DNA of 64,000 nucleotides from Artemisia argyi (lineage: Eukaryota; Streptophyta; Magnoliopsida; Asterales; Asteraceae): the NCBI GenBank assembly GCA_030686995.1, contig CM060698.1:137088106-137152105 (forward strand). The letters are read 5' to 3'. How positions within the stretch are numbered: the stretch's first letter is position 1; each line of letters starts with the position of its first letter. The notes beneath the pieces were generated by a model. That model made no database searches. It saw only the letters and a program-made list of their open reading frames with translations, and was not told the DNA's origin. The translations under genes and the position numbers were made by a program. Of the stretch, positions 21,115 through 30,932 are shown in pieces.

Positions 21115-22465
21115 ATTTTCATAATCAAATGTAACTTTTATATTCGGTTAATTATTTACATGTTTTATGATCTATACGCTTCCGCATGTTTTCTTTGATG
21201 TTTATTGATTTAATTATGATTAGTCATGTTATTAAAACAACACAATGCTGCTGCCAAGTTTCTGTTTCCCTTTAATGTTGTGTTTGTCTCGCTGAGGGCC
21301 AAGCACCTTTGAAGCATTAACTTTATCACGGGTTGATTATGTAATCGTTCAGTTATAGTTATGATAGATCACAGTTTGTGTTCTATTTTTGATTTCTTGT
21401 AATAAACATTTTTAAGTAATAAATAAGAACCAATGGGAGGTTGGTTAGGTTCTTTGATACTTGTGTTACAATATATCTAAACCAAAACGCCTTCTGGCAT
21501 CCTTAGAACCCATTCTTAGCCGAGGATCGTTATTCTCTGAAATATGAAGATTTCGATACTTAACTTTCATGGCTTCAATGAATCTTATGGTACCCAAATC
21601 AATGGAAAGTACTCTTTGAATGTCTAGAAAACCTCGTAAAAAACTCAGTAGAACAAAACAGACGACGGAAAAAATTGAGGATATACTTTATCAAAACTCT
21701 CTTTTCCTCAACAGATCCACTACACGAGCTTTGGATTTCTTACCATTTGCCCGGGACTGAGCCAACTCCAATTCAAGAAATAAATCTAGAAGAGAGAAAA
21801 TGAAGAAATAAATTATGGTCATAATGACGTGAAGCAAGGAAACAAAAAAGATACCATTTGTTTTTCTACTTTTGTTTTGTGAGAAATGGCATGTAGATAA
21901 TTAAAAATCACATCATCATATATAATAAAAAATCTGGTATGTGATCCTAATAAATTAATAGTAGAATGACCTTTATGAATATTTTTAAATGTATATGATG
22001 TATGTACATTACCTGTTGGTTTGCAATTTCTCTCTATGTAAAGATTGAAACTGTGAATGTGACACTTTAATATTTACGTGTGTTTTGTAGGTAATGAGTG
22101 AAAGTGACCACTCATATATATACTACAAAAGTCACACAAACCCTAGCAATGCATTATCAGTAATAGGCGCCATCTTATGTGTATCCAATGAATGTGCCAA
22201 TGAAAGGTGTACATGTACATTCCTTAATTGTAGAGGAGTTAGATTTGTAGCTTAGGCATATCCATAAAGTATGCCAATGAATGACGGCAAACATTAAATG
22301 TGTATTTTATACGGCTGTGATTCCATATTAACATGATCAAACGACTCAAACAATAGTACATGTCAGCATTCTTTCTATGTAGCGGGAGCAATATATATTA
22401 TAATTATTAGCAGAAAAAATTAAATTACAGGATGCCCGCAGCTGCATCGCGCGGGGACCTTCTAG

Positions 22466-22689
22466 TTGGAATAAATGCACTTGAAAAGTCTACACACGTA
22501 GATAACAACATTTAAACTTAAGTACTCCGTAACAAATAAATCATTTAACAGTTTAAGTGGTCACAACAATTACTATATCCCAATCAACTTAAATAGAAAG
22601 TTTCTTGGTCGTCTCCTTATCTTGTATAGAGTTGAGATCTATATACATCTTATATTTGTCATATATTCAAAGAACAAATTTTAGCTATA
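22466..22689. other. Host spacer, unit 1
   Basis: GGAATAAATGCACTTGAAAAGTCTACAC and following bases match 39552 onward in unit 2. Homology fades after about 22630, where a foldback-bearing insert begins. Non-coding. Confidence 0.6.
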
Positions 22690-23180
22690 CATTTTTCATC
22701 TAAATTAATAAAAAACAATTTTTCACTTTTTTTTTTTAAAAAAAAAACAACATATATTGCAAATGGTAAATCTTCAAATTACAAAAAATACATTATCACG
22801 ACCAAAATTAAATTATCTTTCTATAAATATGCATTTCTTTATATTTTCGAATTTTTTTTTAAAAAAAATTTCGTCCAGAAAAATCACATGTGATTTGTAA
22901 CAATCACATATGATTTGACAAAATCATATGTGATTTATAAAAGTCAAATCACATGTGAGTTTTACAATTCAAATGTGATTTTTACAAATCACGTATGATT
23001 TTCTGGACGAAAATTTTGAAAAAAAAAAAAAAAAAATTCATCGAAAGTATATATAAAATGCATATCTATAGAAAGATAATTTAATTCTCATCGCGATAGT
23101 ATGATTTTTTCGCATAATGATTAACACTTTGCGAAATATTTAATTTTAAAAAAAAAGGTGAAAGTTTATTTATTTTATTT
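22690..23180. repeat. Foldback: long imperfect inverted repeat
   Basis: Two arms of about 220-240 bp face each other around 22945. AATTAAATTATCTTTCTATA and TTTCGTCCAGAAAA on the left recur as reverse complements on the right (TATAGAAAGATAATTTAATT, TTTTCTGGACGAAA). The centre repeats CACATGTGAT-like 10-mers. The upstream region of RLP-3 (near 39680) lacks it, so it is an insertion, from about 22630 to 23265. Superfamily undetermined. Confidence 0.75.
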
Positions 23181-23551
23181 TATTTTATTTGTTTTGATAA
23201 AGATATGATTGGCAAAGATTGGTTAATTGGATATATGATGAATACAAGATTTATATTGAACTTTTGTCATCTTATATAGTGTCAATATTCTCATTCAACA
23301 CTTGTTGGAAGGATCTCCATAGAAAAATCTGTATTTATTGTTAAATCACTTAGAAAATACTAGTACATGGTAAGATAATAATTCTACACAATCAAAACAA
23401 CATGTCGACATTAAGGGTCTCAATATATGACTAAAAAGACTTGTGCAACCCAAATCATACGTTCAAAAGTAGAAATTATCATGAGGTCGAGGAGACCAAA
23501 AATCAAAATTATCGGTAATGTTTGAAAGCTACTTAAACCAATTTTTTCTAA
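23181..23551. other. Host spacer upstream of RLP-2
   Basis: From about 23266 this is collinear with 39690-39995 upstream of RLP-3, at lower identity. Non-coding; no gene seen. Confidence 0.6.
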
Positions 23552-23801
23552 CTAGAAAGGTGCCCGTGCAATGCGGGGGCGGATTATTGGGGTGAAAAGG
23601 AGTGAGGTGGGGTGGTGGAAAGTGGTTGTTGGGGTGGTTGTTGAGGTGGTTATAAATTGTTGGGGCTGGTTGTTGAAGTGGTTATAAATTGTTGGGGGTG
23701 ATTGTTAGGGTGGTTGTTTCTATAATTAGTAAGTAAAAGTCTGAATTTTTAAGCCTTTCTAATTATAGAATAGTCCCAAATACATTATATAGTAGTATAG
23801 A
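23552..23801 (-). mobile_element. 250-bp mini-Helitron
   Basis: On the minus strand it starts TCTATACTACTATATAATG and ends with a hairpin (CCCGCATTGCACGGG) plus CACCTTTCTAG, then a host T. A host A precedes the TC. These are canonical Helitron termini. The corresponding site upstream of RLP-3 (near 39996) reads through without it. The interior is a degenerate GGTGGTTGTTGGG repeat with no ORF. Confidence 0.85.
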
Positions 23802-24179
23802 TGCTACTATGTGTATGTGTATATGAGGAAAATTCAAATGCATACTCTTATTTTGGTGCATACCAATGGACAAATCCCCACCATCCATCTAGTTTGATCT
23901 AATGGTGGGGATTAACCTAAGATTAAATGGGGAAACATAAGTCCATGTTTTCTTTTCTTTTCTTTTTCTTTGTCTTTTTTATTATTTATTTTTTTTCTTT
24001 CTTTTTTTCCTTTTTTTTAATTTCTTTTTTTTTCACGCTTCATGGGAATTTTGTTTTTTTTTTTGTTTCTTTTTTGTTTCTTTCTTTTGGGTGAACTTTT
24101 TTTCACGCTTTTCTTTTCTTTCTTTTTTCTTTTTTTCTTTTTTTTTCTTTTTTCTAATTCAAGCCCTTTTTTTTAATAA

Positions 24180-24930
24180 ACATTTTTTTCGCTTTCATAC
24201 ATTTTCGTCTGTTTTCATACGTTTTCGTCCGTTTTCATACGTTTTTGTTTGTTTTCGTAGGTTTTCGCCCGTTTTCATATATTTTCGCTTGTTTTCGTCC
24301 GTTTTCATACGTTTTTGTCAGTTTTCATACGTTTTCGTCCGATTTCTTACGTTTTCGCCCGTTAACGTCTGTTTTCATACGTTTCCATATGTTGTCTTAC
24401 ATTTTCGTTCGTTTTCATACGTTTTCGTCAGTTTTCATACGTTTTCGTTCATTTAAATACGTTTTCGTCCGTTTTATTTCGTTTTTGTCCATTTTTAATA
24501 CGTCTTCATCCGTTTTCAGACGTGTTTTTACGCTTTCATACGTTTTCGTTCGTTTTCATACATATTCGTCCGCTTTCTTACGTTTTCGTTCGTTTTCATA
24601 CGTTTTCATTCGTTTTCATACATATTAGTTCGTTTTCTTACGTTTTCGTTCGTTTTCATACATATTCGTTCGTTTTCTTACGTTTCCGTTTGTTTTCATA
24701 CGTTTTCGTTCGTTTTCATCCGTTTTCTTTCGTTTTTGTCCATTTTTCAAATGTTTTTGTCCTTTTCATACATGTTATTACACTTTCATACGTTTTCTTC
24801 TGTTTTCATACATTTTCGTTCGTTTTCTTACGTTTTCTTCCGTTTTTTCATTCGTTTTCGTCCCTTTTTTTCATTCGTTTTCGTCTGTTTTTAAATGTTT
24901 TTGGCAATTTTCAGACGTTTTCATATGTTT
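24180..24930 (+). repeat. Left-arm minisatellite (TTTTCATACG/TTTTCGTCCG)n
   Basis: Dozens of 10-bp units alternate TTTTCATACG and TTTTCGTCCG, giving an approximate 20-bp higher-order period with substitutions. Any frame through it encodes repeats such as FSYVFVRFHT, which is an artefact of periodicity. Confidence 0.95.
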
Positions 24931-24934
24931 CTGA

Positions 24935-25140
24935 ATATCACAAGTGATATTCTAAATATCACAAATTATTTTCTGAATATCACAAGTGATATTCTGTGAT
25001 ATTTAGAATATCACAAGTGATTTTCTGAATATCACAAGTGATTTTCTGTGATATGCAGAATATCACAAGTGATACTATGAGTACCACAAATGATATTCCG
25101 GATATCATAAGTAATATTCTGTGATATATTACTGGTGATA
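24935..25140. repeat. Inner left repeats: ATATCACAAGTGATATTC
   Basis: Palindromic units of about 18-20 bp (GAATATCACAAGTGATATTC and variants) are repeated about ten times between the minisatellite and the unique centre. Confidence 0.9.
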
Positions 25141-25178
25141 CTACAGGTATGACACTTTTCACTTTTCACATTACCATA

Positions 25179-25394
25179 TTAAACTAAATACCACTCAAAA
25201 CAAATCCAAGGTAGTAGAAAAGATGGTGATGATGGTGAAACTTTTCCCTTGTTTGGACAAGTATGTCTATTATGATCAGTTAAACTATAAATATTACAAC
25301 CCTTCTTTTGGTTCTTACTTTTCTCAATAGCTTTTTCACGTCCATCCTTAATACGGTCATTCTTATGTCCTTTAGGAAGATTCTTTATACCCAT
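25179..25394 (-). pseudogene. MULE/FAR1-type transposase C-terminal remnant
   Basis: A 71-residue minus-strand frame has a basic stretch (NLPKGHKNDRIKDGREKAIE) followed by a zinc-knuckle-like CNIYSLTDHNRHTCPNKGK. This order, a Lys/Arg/Gly linker and then a CX2CX4HX4C-type knuckle, is typical of the C-terminus of FAR1/MULE transposases. Here the second Cys reads Tyr, so the knuckle is damaged. No DDE core or MULE domain is left in the 0.7-kb centre. It supports the Mutator-like assignment of the surrounding element. Confidence 0.6.
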
Positions 25395-25547
25395 AAAATC
25401 TTGAACAATATCACAAACGTTTCAGGGTGGAAGACTTGGCAAATCAGTCTCAACTTTTGACTTTAGCTCTCTCAGGTTGTCTACAAAAGATGTCCAGTAT
25501 CATAGACAGCTTATCAGTAATTACAACAATAAGAAACAGATTATCAA

Positions 25548-25675
25548 ACATATTACTGGTGATACTACACATATATCAAACATATCACTGGTGATACTAC
25601 ACATATATCAAGCATATCACTGGTGATACTACACATATATCAAACATATCACTAGTGATACTACACATATACCAT
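25548..25675. repeat. Four-unit 32-bp tandem repeat in MULE centre
   Basis: Unit CATATCACTGGTGATACTAC plus ACATATATCAAA, repeated four times with very few changes. Each unit contains the palindrome ATCACTGGTGAT. Confidence 0.92.
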
Positions 25676-25859
25676 CAGCAAAAACATTTATTGTGTTGGT
25701 CTATTACAGTGAAAGGCACAAAAACCATCTTGTACATAAAAATACGTAATTAATACCTTGGTGTAAAATCCAAAAATGATCTTCATTATATACTCAGCAT
25801 TAAACTCAGAAACAACACGAAAAATGCCAAGAACTCCATAAGCTTTTTTGGTATTAGTC

Positions 25860-26505
25860 CATTTTTTTTTGAATATTTGTGATTTTCTAAATATCACTTG
25901 TGATATTCTGAATAGCACTTGTGATTTTCTTATGTTATCGTCCGTTTTCATACTTCGTCCGTTTTCATATGTATTAGTCAATTTTTTTACTTTTTCGTCC
26001 GTTTTTATACGTTTCTGAATATCACAATTGATATTCAGAATATCACTTGTGTTTTTCTGAATATCAATGGTGATATTTTAAATATCACTTGTGATTTTCT
26101 GAATATCACTTATGATTTTCATGTTACAAAACATTTGTTGAATATCACTTGTCAAATTCAAAAAATCACTTATGATATTCAGAATATCACTTGTGATACT
26201 CTGAATATCACAGAATATTACTTATGATATCCGGAATATCATTTGTGGTACTCATAGTATCACTTGTGATATTCTGCATATCACAGAAAATCACTTGTTA
26301 TATTCAGAATATCACTTGTGATATTTAGAATATCACTTGTGATATTCAGAATATCACAGAATATCAATTGTGATATTCTGAATATCACAAAATATCACTT
26401 TGATATTCAGAGTATAACTTGTGATATTTAGAATATCACAGAATATCACTTGTGATATTCAGAATATAATTTGTGATATTCAGAATATCACTTGTGATAT
26501 TTAGA
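25860..26505. repeat. Inner right repeats: ATATCACTTGTGATATTC
   Basis: About 25-30 degenerate units of GAATATCACTTGTGATATTC. They are inverted relative to the inner left repeats and clearly more numerous, so the two arms have expanded unequally. Confidence 0.9.
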
Positions 26506-26509
26506 AACA

Positions 26510-27090
26510 TACGAAAACATATGAAAATTGCCAAAAACATTTAAAAACGGACGAAAACGAATGAAAAAATGGATGAAAACGTAAGAAAATGAACGAAAAT
26601 GGATGAAAACGGAAGAAAACGTATGAAAGTGTAAAAACATGTATGAAAAGGACAAAAACGTTTGAAAAAAGGACGAAAGCGAAAGAAAACGGATGAAAAC
26701 GGACGAAAACATAAGAAAATAAACGAATATGTATGAAAACGGACGAAAACGTATGAAAGCGTAAAAACACGTCTGAAAACGGATGAAGACGTATGAAAAA
26801 TGGACGAAAACGAAAGAAAATGGACGAAAATGTATTAAAACGAACGAAAACGTATGAAAACGAACGAAAATGTAAGAAAACATATGAAAACGTATGAAAA
26901 CAGACGTTAACGGGCGAAAGCGTAAGAAAAAGGACGAAAACGTATGAAAACGGACAAAAACGTATGAAAACGGGCAAACATATATGAAAACGGGCGAAAA
27001 CGTACAAAAACAGACAAAAACGTATGAAAACGGACGAAAACGTATGAAAACAGACGAAAATGTATGAAAACGAAAAAAACGTAAAAAAAC
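26510..27090 (-). repeat. Right-arm minisatellite, inverted copy
   Basis: Reverse complement of the left-arm 10-mers (CGTATGAAAA/CGGACGAAAA). The A-rich block 27095-27265 then mirrors the T-rich block 23950-24175. Confidence 0.95.
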
Positions 27091-27979
27091 GTTTATTAGA
27101 AAAAAGAACATGAATTAGAAACAAAAAAAAAAGAAAAAAAAAAAGCGTGAAAAAAATGACAAAAAAAAGGAAACAAAAAAAAAGAAAAAAAAAAAGAAAA
27201 GAAACAAAAAAACCTTGAAGTAAAAAAGACAAAAAGACAAAGAAAAAGGAAAAAAGAAAAGAAAAAACATGGACTTATGTTTCCCCATTTAATCTTAGGT
27301 TAATCCCCACCATTAGATCAAACTAGATGGATGGTGGAGATTTGTCTATTGGTATGCACCAAAATAAGATTTTGCAAAATAAAGTGCCTCATGTGTATAT
27401 ATCTCAAGAGTAAACCTTTATCGCCAGTAGGGCGAAATGATGAACTCAAAGCTGCTTTACTTGTTTTTCCTTTTCTTCGTCCATTTATGTTCTGTCTATT
27501 CTTTCAATAGCAAGCATGTATGCTCTGATGAACAAAGAGATGTTTTACTTCTATTTAAAGAAAACATTTCTACCTTCAATAATAATTACCCAGAATATTT
27601 ATTTATATCACGAGGATACTACGGTCCTCAACATGACTATTGTCGTGGTTTGCTTGGTTACACAGGCTATCATCCAGTTATAAGAAACTGGAACACAAGT
27701 ACGGATTGTTGCCAATGGCATGGTGTCTCTTGCAACAACGTCACAGGAGACGTTATCGGACTTAACCTTAGATGTGGCAAGCTAAAAGGTACTATACGCA
27801 TCCTCTCTAACACCACCCAATTTTGAACATGCTTTTTTTTAACGTTATAGAGTCATTCTTCATAACGCTTACTCTTATTTAATTTAGAAGGAAAATACAT
27901 CTTCATTATTTGGATAAATTGACTTGTTAGAAAAACTATCGCCTCACCAATTCTAGCCTTTTACCATGATTTATCATTA

Positions 27980-28309
27980 CACTCTGTTCCCGAGTATAAA
28001 ACGGAAAGAAAAGAGATGGAGAGGAAAAAGGAGTGAAGTAAAGAGGAGAATAATAAGAAATTATTTTCTTTTATCCTGTGTTCCCGAGTTGGAAAGAAAA
28101 GAGAAGGAAGTAACAAAAAAATAGCTTTAAAGTCAACACCACTCCATTTCATCCCAATTTGGGAAGTAAATTAGGAGAGTAATTTTGATGTAATTTACTA
28201 TCCTTTACTTTCCTCTCCACTTCTAAAATATCTCAGGAACATAATTTTTTTTTACCACCATCCCAAACCTTTCCCTTTCACTCTAAAAAATAAACTCGGG
28301 AACAGAGTG
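27980..28309. mobile_element. 330-bp MITE in the RLP-2 intron
   Basis: Perfect terminal inverted repeats CACTCTGTTCCCGAGT / ACTCGGGAACAGAGTG, flanked by TA (27978-27979, 28310-28311). The RLP-3 intron near 61937 lacks it. A TA TSD suggests a Stowaway/Tc1-mariner MITE. A third partial copy of the terminal motif lies inside (GTGTTCCCGAGTTGG near 28078). Confidence 0.88.
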
Positions 28310-29488
28310 TAAGTCATTAACACCCCTCGTTGCATTTAAATAGTTGATCTCTGATGCATATGCTAATGATTACAGATTGCTACACCCCAACACGAAATGA
28401 ATACAGAGGTCAACCAAAAAAATCAAACATAGTTTCGATCCATTAATTGTAATGGTAACACAAGCCGTATTAATTGAGATTACAAATAATGCTAAACAAG
28501 ATGTAAAATGTTATATTCTGACATAACGAATTATCCAACTTATAAGCCTCACTTCAATTTACAATTACACAGGTGTATTGGAATTGTTTACATTGTTCTC
28601 ACGCCTGCCACACCTTGAAGTACTCAATCTATCTTACAATAGCTTATCAGTTGTGACCAACAATGTCACGGGAATGTCAATCCTGATTTTCGTGTGTTAG
28701 GTTTGGCTTATTGTGAATTAAATGTGTTTCCACAGTTCTTACGAGCCATGAAAAATCTTCAGTTTTTAAACTTAGCTGGTAACAGACTAACAACATACAT
28801 GGCCCCATTCCTGATTGGGCAGGGGAGGTGGGAGGAAATAAGTTGGTTTATTTGGATCTTTCAGACAACTCCATAATAGATTTGTCACTATTCCAGTGGA
28901 ATGGATTAGAGCATTTGTATCTGCAGTCCAACATGATTCGAGGACAGTTCCCTCCATCAATTTGCAACATGAACAATCTGAAGTATTTGGATATATCCAA
29001 CAATAGGTTTGGTGGAATGTTTCCACAATGCTTGGGAAATTCCAGATTCCTGGAGTCTTTGAATATCAATTCCAACATGATTCGAGGACCATTCCCTACA
29101 ATAATTTGCAGCAACAGTATGACCCATCTTAAGTATTTAGATATGTCTAATAATAGCTTTTATGGAGTGATTCCACAATGCTTTGAAAATATCACCTCGT
29201 CTTTGTCAATGATAAATTTGGGGCACAATAATTTTAGTGGTACCATTCCGAACGTGAACGAGAACTGTACACTTTCAGAGGGGCTACTCTTGAATAATAA
29301 TCAGATAGAAGGAGGTGTGCCAAGGTCATTGCTCAAATGTCAAGATTTAAAAGTACTTGATCTCGGAAACAACCACTTGGAAGGAATATTCCCTCGTTGG
29401 TTAGAAGATGTAACAACGCTGGAAGTCCTTATCCTCAGATCAAACAATTTACATGGTGCCATTGAAACCTCATCCACAATGGGATTCC

Positions 29489-29654
29489 TAGGGACGGAAC
29501 CAGAAGACAAAGTCACCGGGTGCATTTATGAGAAATCAAACAAGACTACTTTTTGGGACCGGGTGCATTTATAGAAAAATAGAGGTTTTATAACAAAATT
29601 AACACTACGAGACAAAAATTCATGGGCCCCCCGGGACACCCCCTGGTTCCGTCT
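29489..29654. mobile_element. 166-bp MITE in the RLP-2 coding region
   Basis: GGATTCC flanks both ends (29482-29488, 29655-29661). Removing the insert with one repeat restores a continuous LRR frame. The ends are inverted repeats sharing ACGGAACCAG / CTGGTTCCGT. With one mismatch the TSD extends to 8 bp, which would fit hAT. Superfamily unsure. Confidence 0.8.
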
Positions 29655-30482
29655 GGATTCCCATTTTCTAGAGTGAAAGTTTTTGATATATCTAATAATG
29701 GGTTTGTAGGTCCTCTCCCTGGAGAGTATTTTGAAAACTTCGATGCCATCAAAGACGTGGATAAAAATCCAAATGGAAATCGTGTTAAACTAAGTGGCTC
29801 GCATTACTCTATCATTGTTCCTGTAAACAATCCACAACTCTTGTTTGCTCCAGTAGGTTATCAAGTTTTGGTTTTAGTCTCAGTTATTGATCTATCCAGT
29901 AACAAATTCGAAGGGGAGATTCCAAATGTCATTGGTAGTCTTAACTCGTTGATGGTGCTCAACTTATCACACAACAACCTCAGTGGTCAAATTCCACATG
30001 ATTTAGGAAATCTCAAAGAGGTGGAAGCATTAGACCTATCTTGTAACCAACTCTCAGGAGAGATCCCTCAAAGCCTTAGGAGTTTGAACTTTCTCAGTTC
30101 TTTGAATCTCTCACAAAGCCATCTTGAGGGGCGTATTCCATCAAGCACACAGCTTCAGTCACTTAATGAGAGTGCATTTGGAGGGAATCTGGGACTATGT
30201 GGGGATCCGCTACCCAAACAATGTGATGATCGCTATATGATTCCCGAACAAGTTGATAATGATCATGGGGACGACGGTATGTTTCCATGGGAAGTGGTGG
30301 TGCTGGGATATGGATGTGGAACTCTACTTGGATTGATGATGGGATATCGCATGCTATCAACCGGAAAACCCAAGTGGTTCAATGCAATTTATGATGCATT
30401 AGAGCGTATGATCCCAGTAAGGCGAAAGAAGAAAAAACGCGTAAATACCAAGAAACGAAATCAGCGTTCTAATGGTAGATAG

Positions 30483-30611
30483 TTTTGAGTTCATCTCGGT
30501 TGTTGTATTGGAATAAAATTTGCTTTTTAGTGTGTCATCAATTTATTACTACTTGGCTTAAGTCTTGTTATGTACCACTCAAAACTCTTTTTAAGTATTT
30601 TATTGTTAAAG

Positions 30612-30645
<34 letters not shown>

Positions 30646-30661
30646 TGTTAAAAGTGTTTTG
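30483..30661. other. 3' flank of RLP-2
   Basis: Collinear with 589-780 behind RLP-1, with an extra poly(T) tract at about 30616-30638. No gene. Confidence 0.7.
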
Positions 30662-30665
30662 GATT

Positions 30666-30667
<2 letters not shown>

Positions 30668-30717
<50 letters not shown>

Positions 30718-30926
30718 GAGATTTCATTTCACTCCTCATGGAGGTAATTTGAACACAACAAGTTACATCGAACATAATGAGCAAAATCGAACTCGAAACA
30801 AAATACACAAGGTAACAAGTTAAGTCAAAACAAGACATACACCATAATAGTTGTGACAGACTACAGCAACACTATACAAGGGTGGGGGAATCACCAGAGT
30901 GGGCTTTTGGTAGAAACAAGCATATA
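30668..30926 (-). mobile_element. Poly(A)-tailed LINE-like fragment
   Basis: On the minus strand about 213 bp ends in GAAATGAAATCTCTCTTAA followed by 46 A (poly(T) 30668-30713). Short repeats GATTAG flank it (30662-30667, 30927-30932), and the spacer behind RLP-1 near 760 has no insert. The tail and form fit a 5'-truncated LINE copied by target-primed reverse transcription. A SINE or processed transcript is not excluded. Confidence 0.65.
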
Positions 30927-30932
30927 GATTAG

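Larger units (their letters stand above)
19803..22465 (+). mobile_element. Non-autonomous Helitron (2.66 kb)
   Basis: The 3' end has a GC-rich hairpin (CCCGC-AGCTGCATC-GCGGG region at 22436-22454) followed by CTAG at 22462-22465 and a host T. The 5' end TCTAACAATC follows a host A. The paralogous spacer near 39550 lacks the insert and joins the flanks as expected for A|T insertion without TSD. No Rep/helicase is visible, so it is non-autonomous. The 5' boundary is less certain than the 3' one. Confidence 0.78.
23825..27390. mobile_element. MULE-like foldback element, 3.57 kb, perfect 10-bp TSD
   Basis: ATGTGTATAT flanks both ends (23815-23824, 27391-27400), and RLP-3 upstream DNA is the empty site. 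Both termini start GAGG and share TCTTATTTTGGTGCATACC in inverted order. The arms are symmetrical from outside in: about 120 bp of unique sequence, a T-rich (right: A-rich) block, about 0.6-0.75 kb of tandem TTTTCATACG/TTTTCGTCCG 10-mers, and ATATCACTTGTGATATTC repeats. The central 0.7 kb is unique and holds a transposase-like remnant on the minus strand. A 9-11 bp TSD is typical of Mutator-like elements. Long inverted arms built of tandem repeats resemble foldback elements. It ends 46 bp before the RLP-2 ATG and so separates the gene from its original promoter. Confidence 0.85.
27437..30482 (+). pseudogene. RLP-2: broken LRR receptor-like protein gene
   Basis: The ATG at 27437 starts a signal peptide (LLYLFFLFFVHLCSVYSFNS) and an LRR N-terminal cap with WNTSTDCCQWHGVSC. 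A donor at 27788|GTACTA and acceptor TTACACAG|28573 join phase-correctly to a mid-protein LRR (LPHLEVLNLSYN), so about ten LRRs usual for the family are missing. Lesions: a 1-bp deletion near 28673 (stop at 28698-28700), an 8-bp insertion near 28785, and a 166-bp MITE plus 7-bp TSD at 29489 with a stop at 29572-29574. The rest still shows LRRs, the island segment before ISNNGF, the cap NLGLCGDPLPKQC, an acidic stretch, a membrane helix ([20 protein letters not shown]) and a basic tail. A 330-bp MITE sits in the intron and a MULE just upstream. Not expected to make a receptor. Confidence 0.92.

Noticed and set aside
24091..24947. Several overlapping ORFs rich in F, V, R, H and S (mirrored on the minus strand at 26488-27232)
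   Set aside because: They are products of the 10-bp tandem repeat, which is open in several frames; no domain.
24180..26505. Regularly repeated short units that might suggest a CRISPR array
   Set aside because: Units are contiguous and degenerate, have no unique spacers, and lie in a plant nuclear transposon.
28694..28876. Separate small LRR ORF
   Set aside because: It is a segment of RLP-2 between two frameshifts, not an independent gene.
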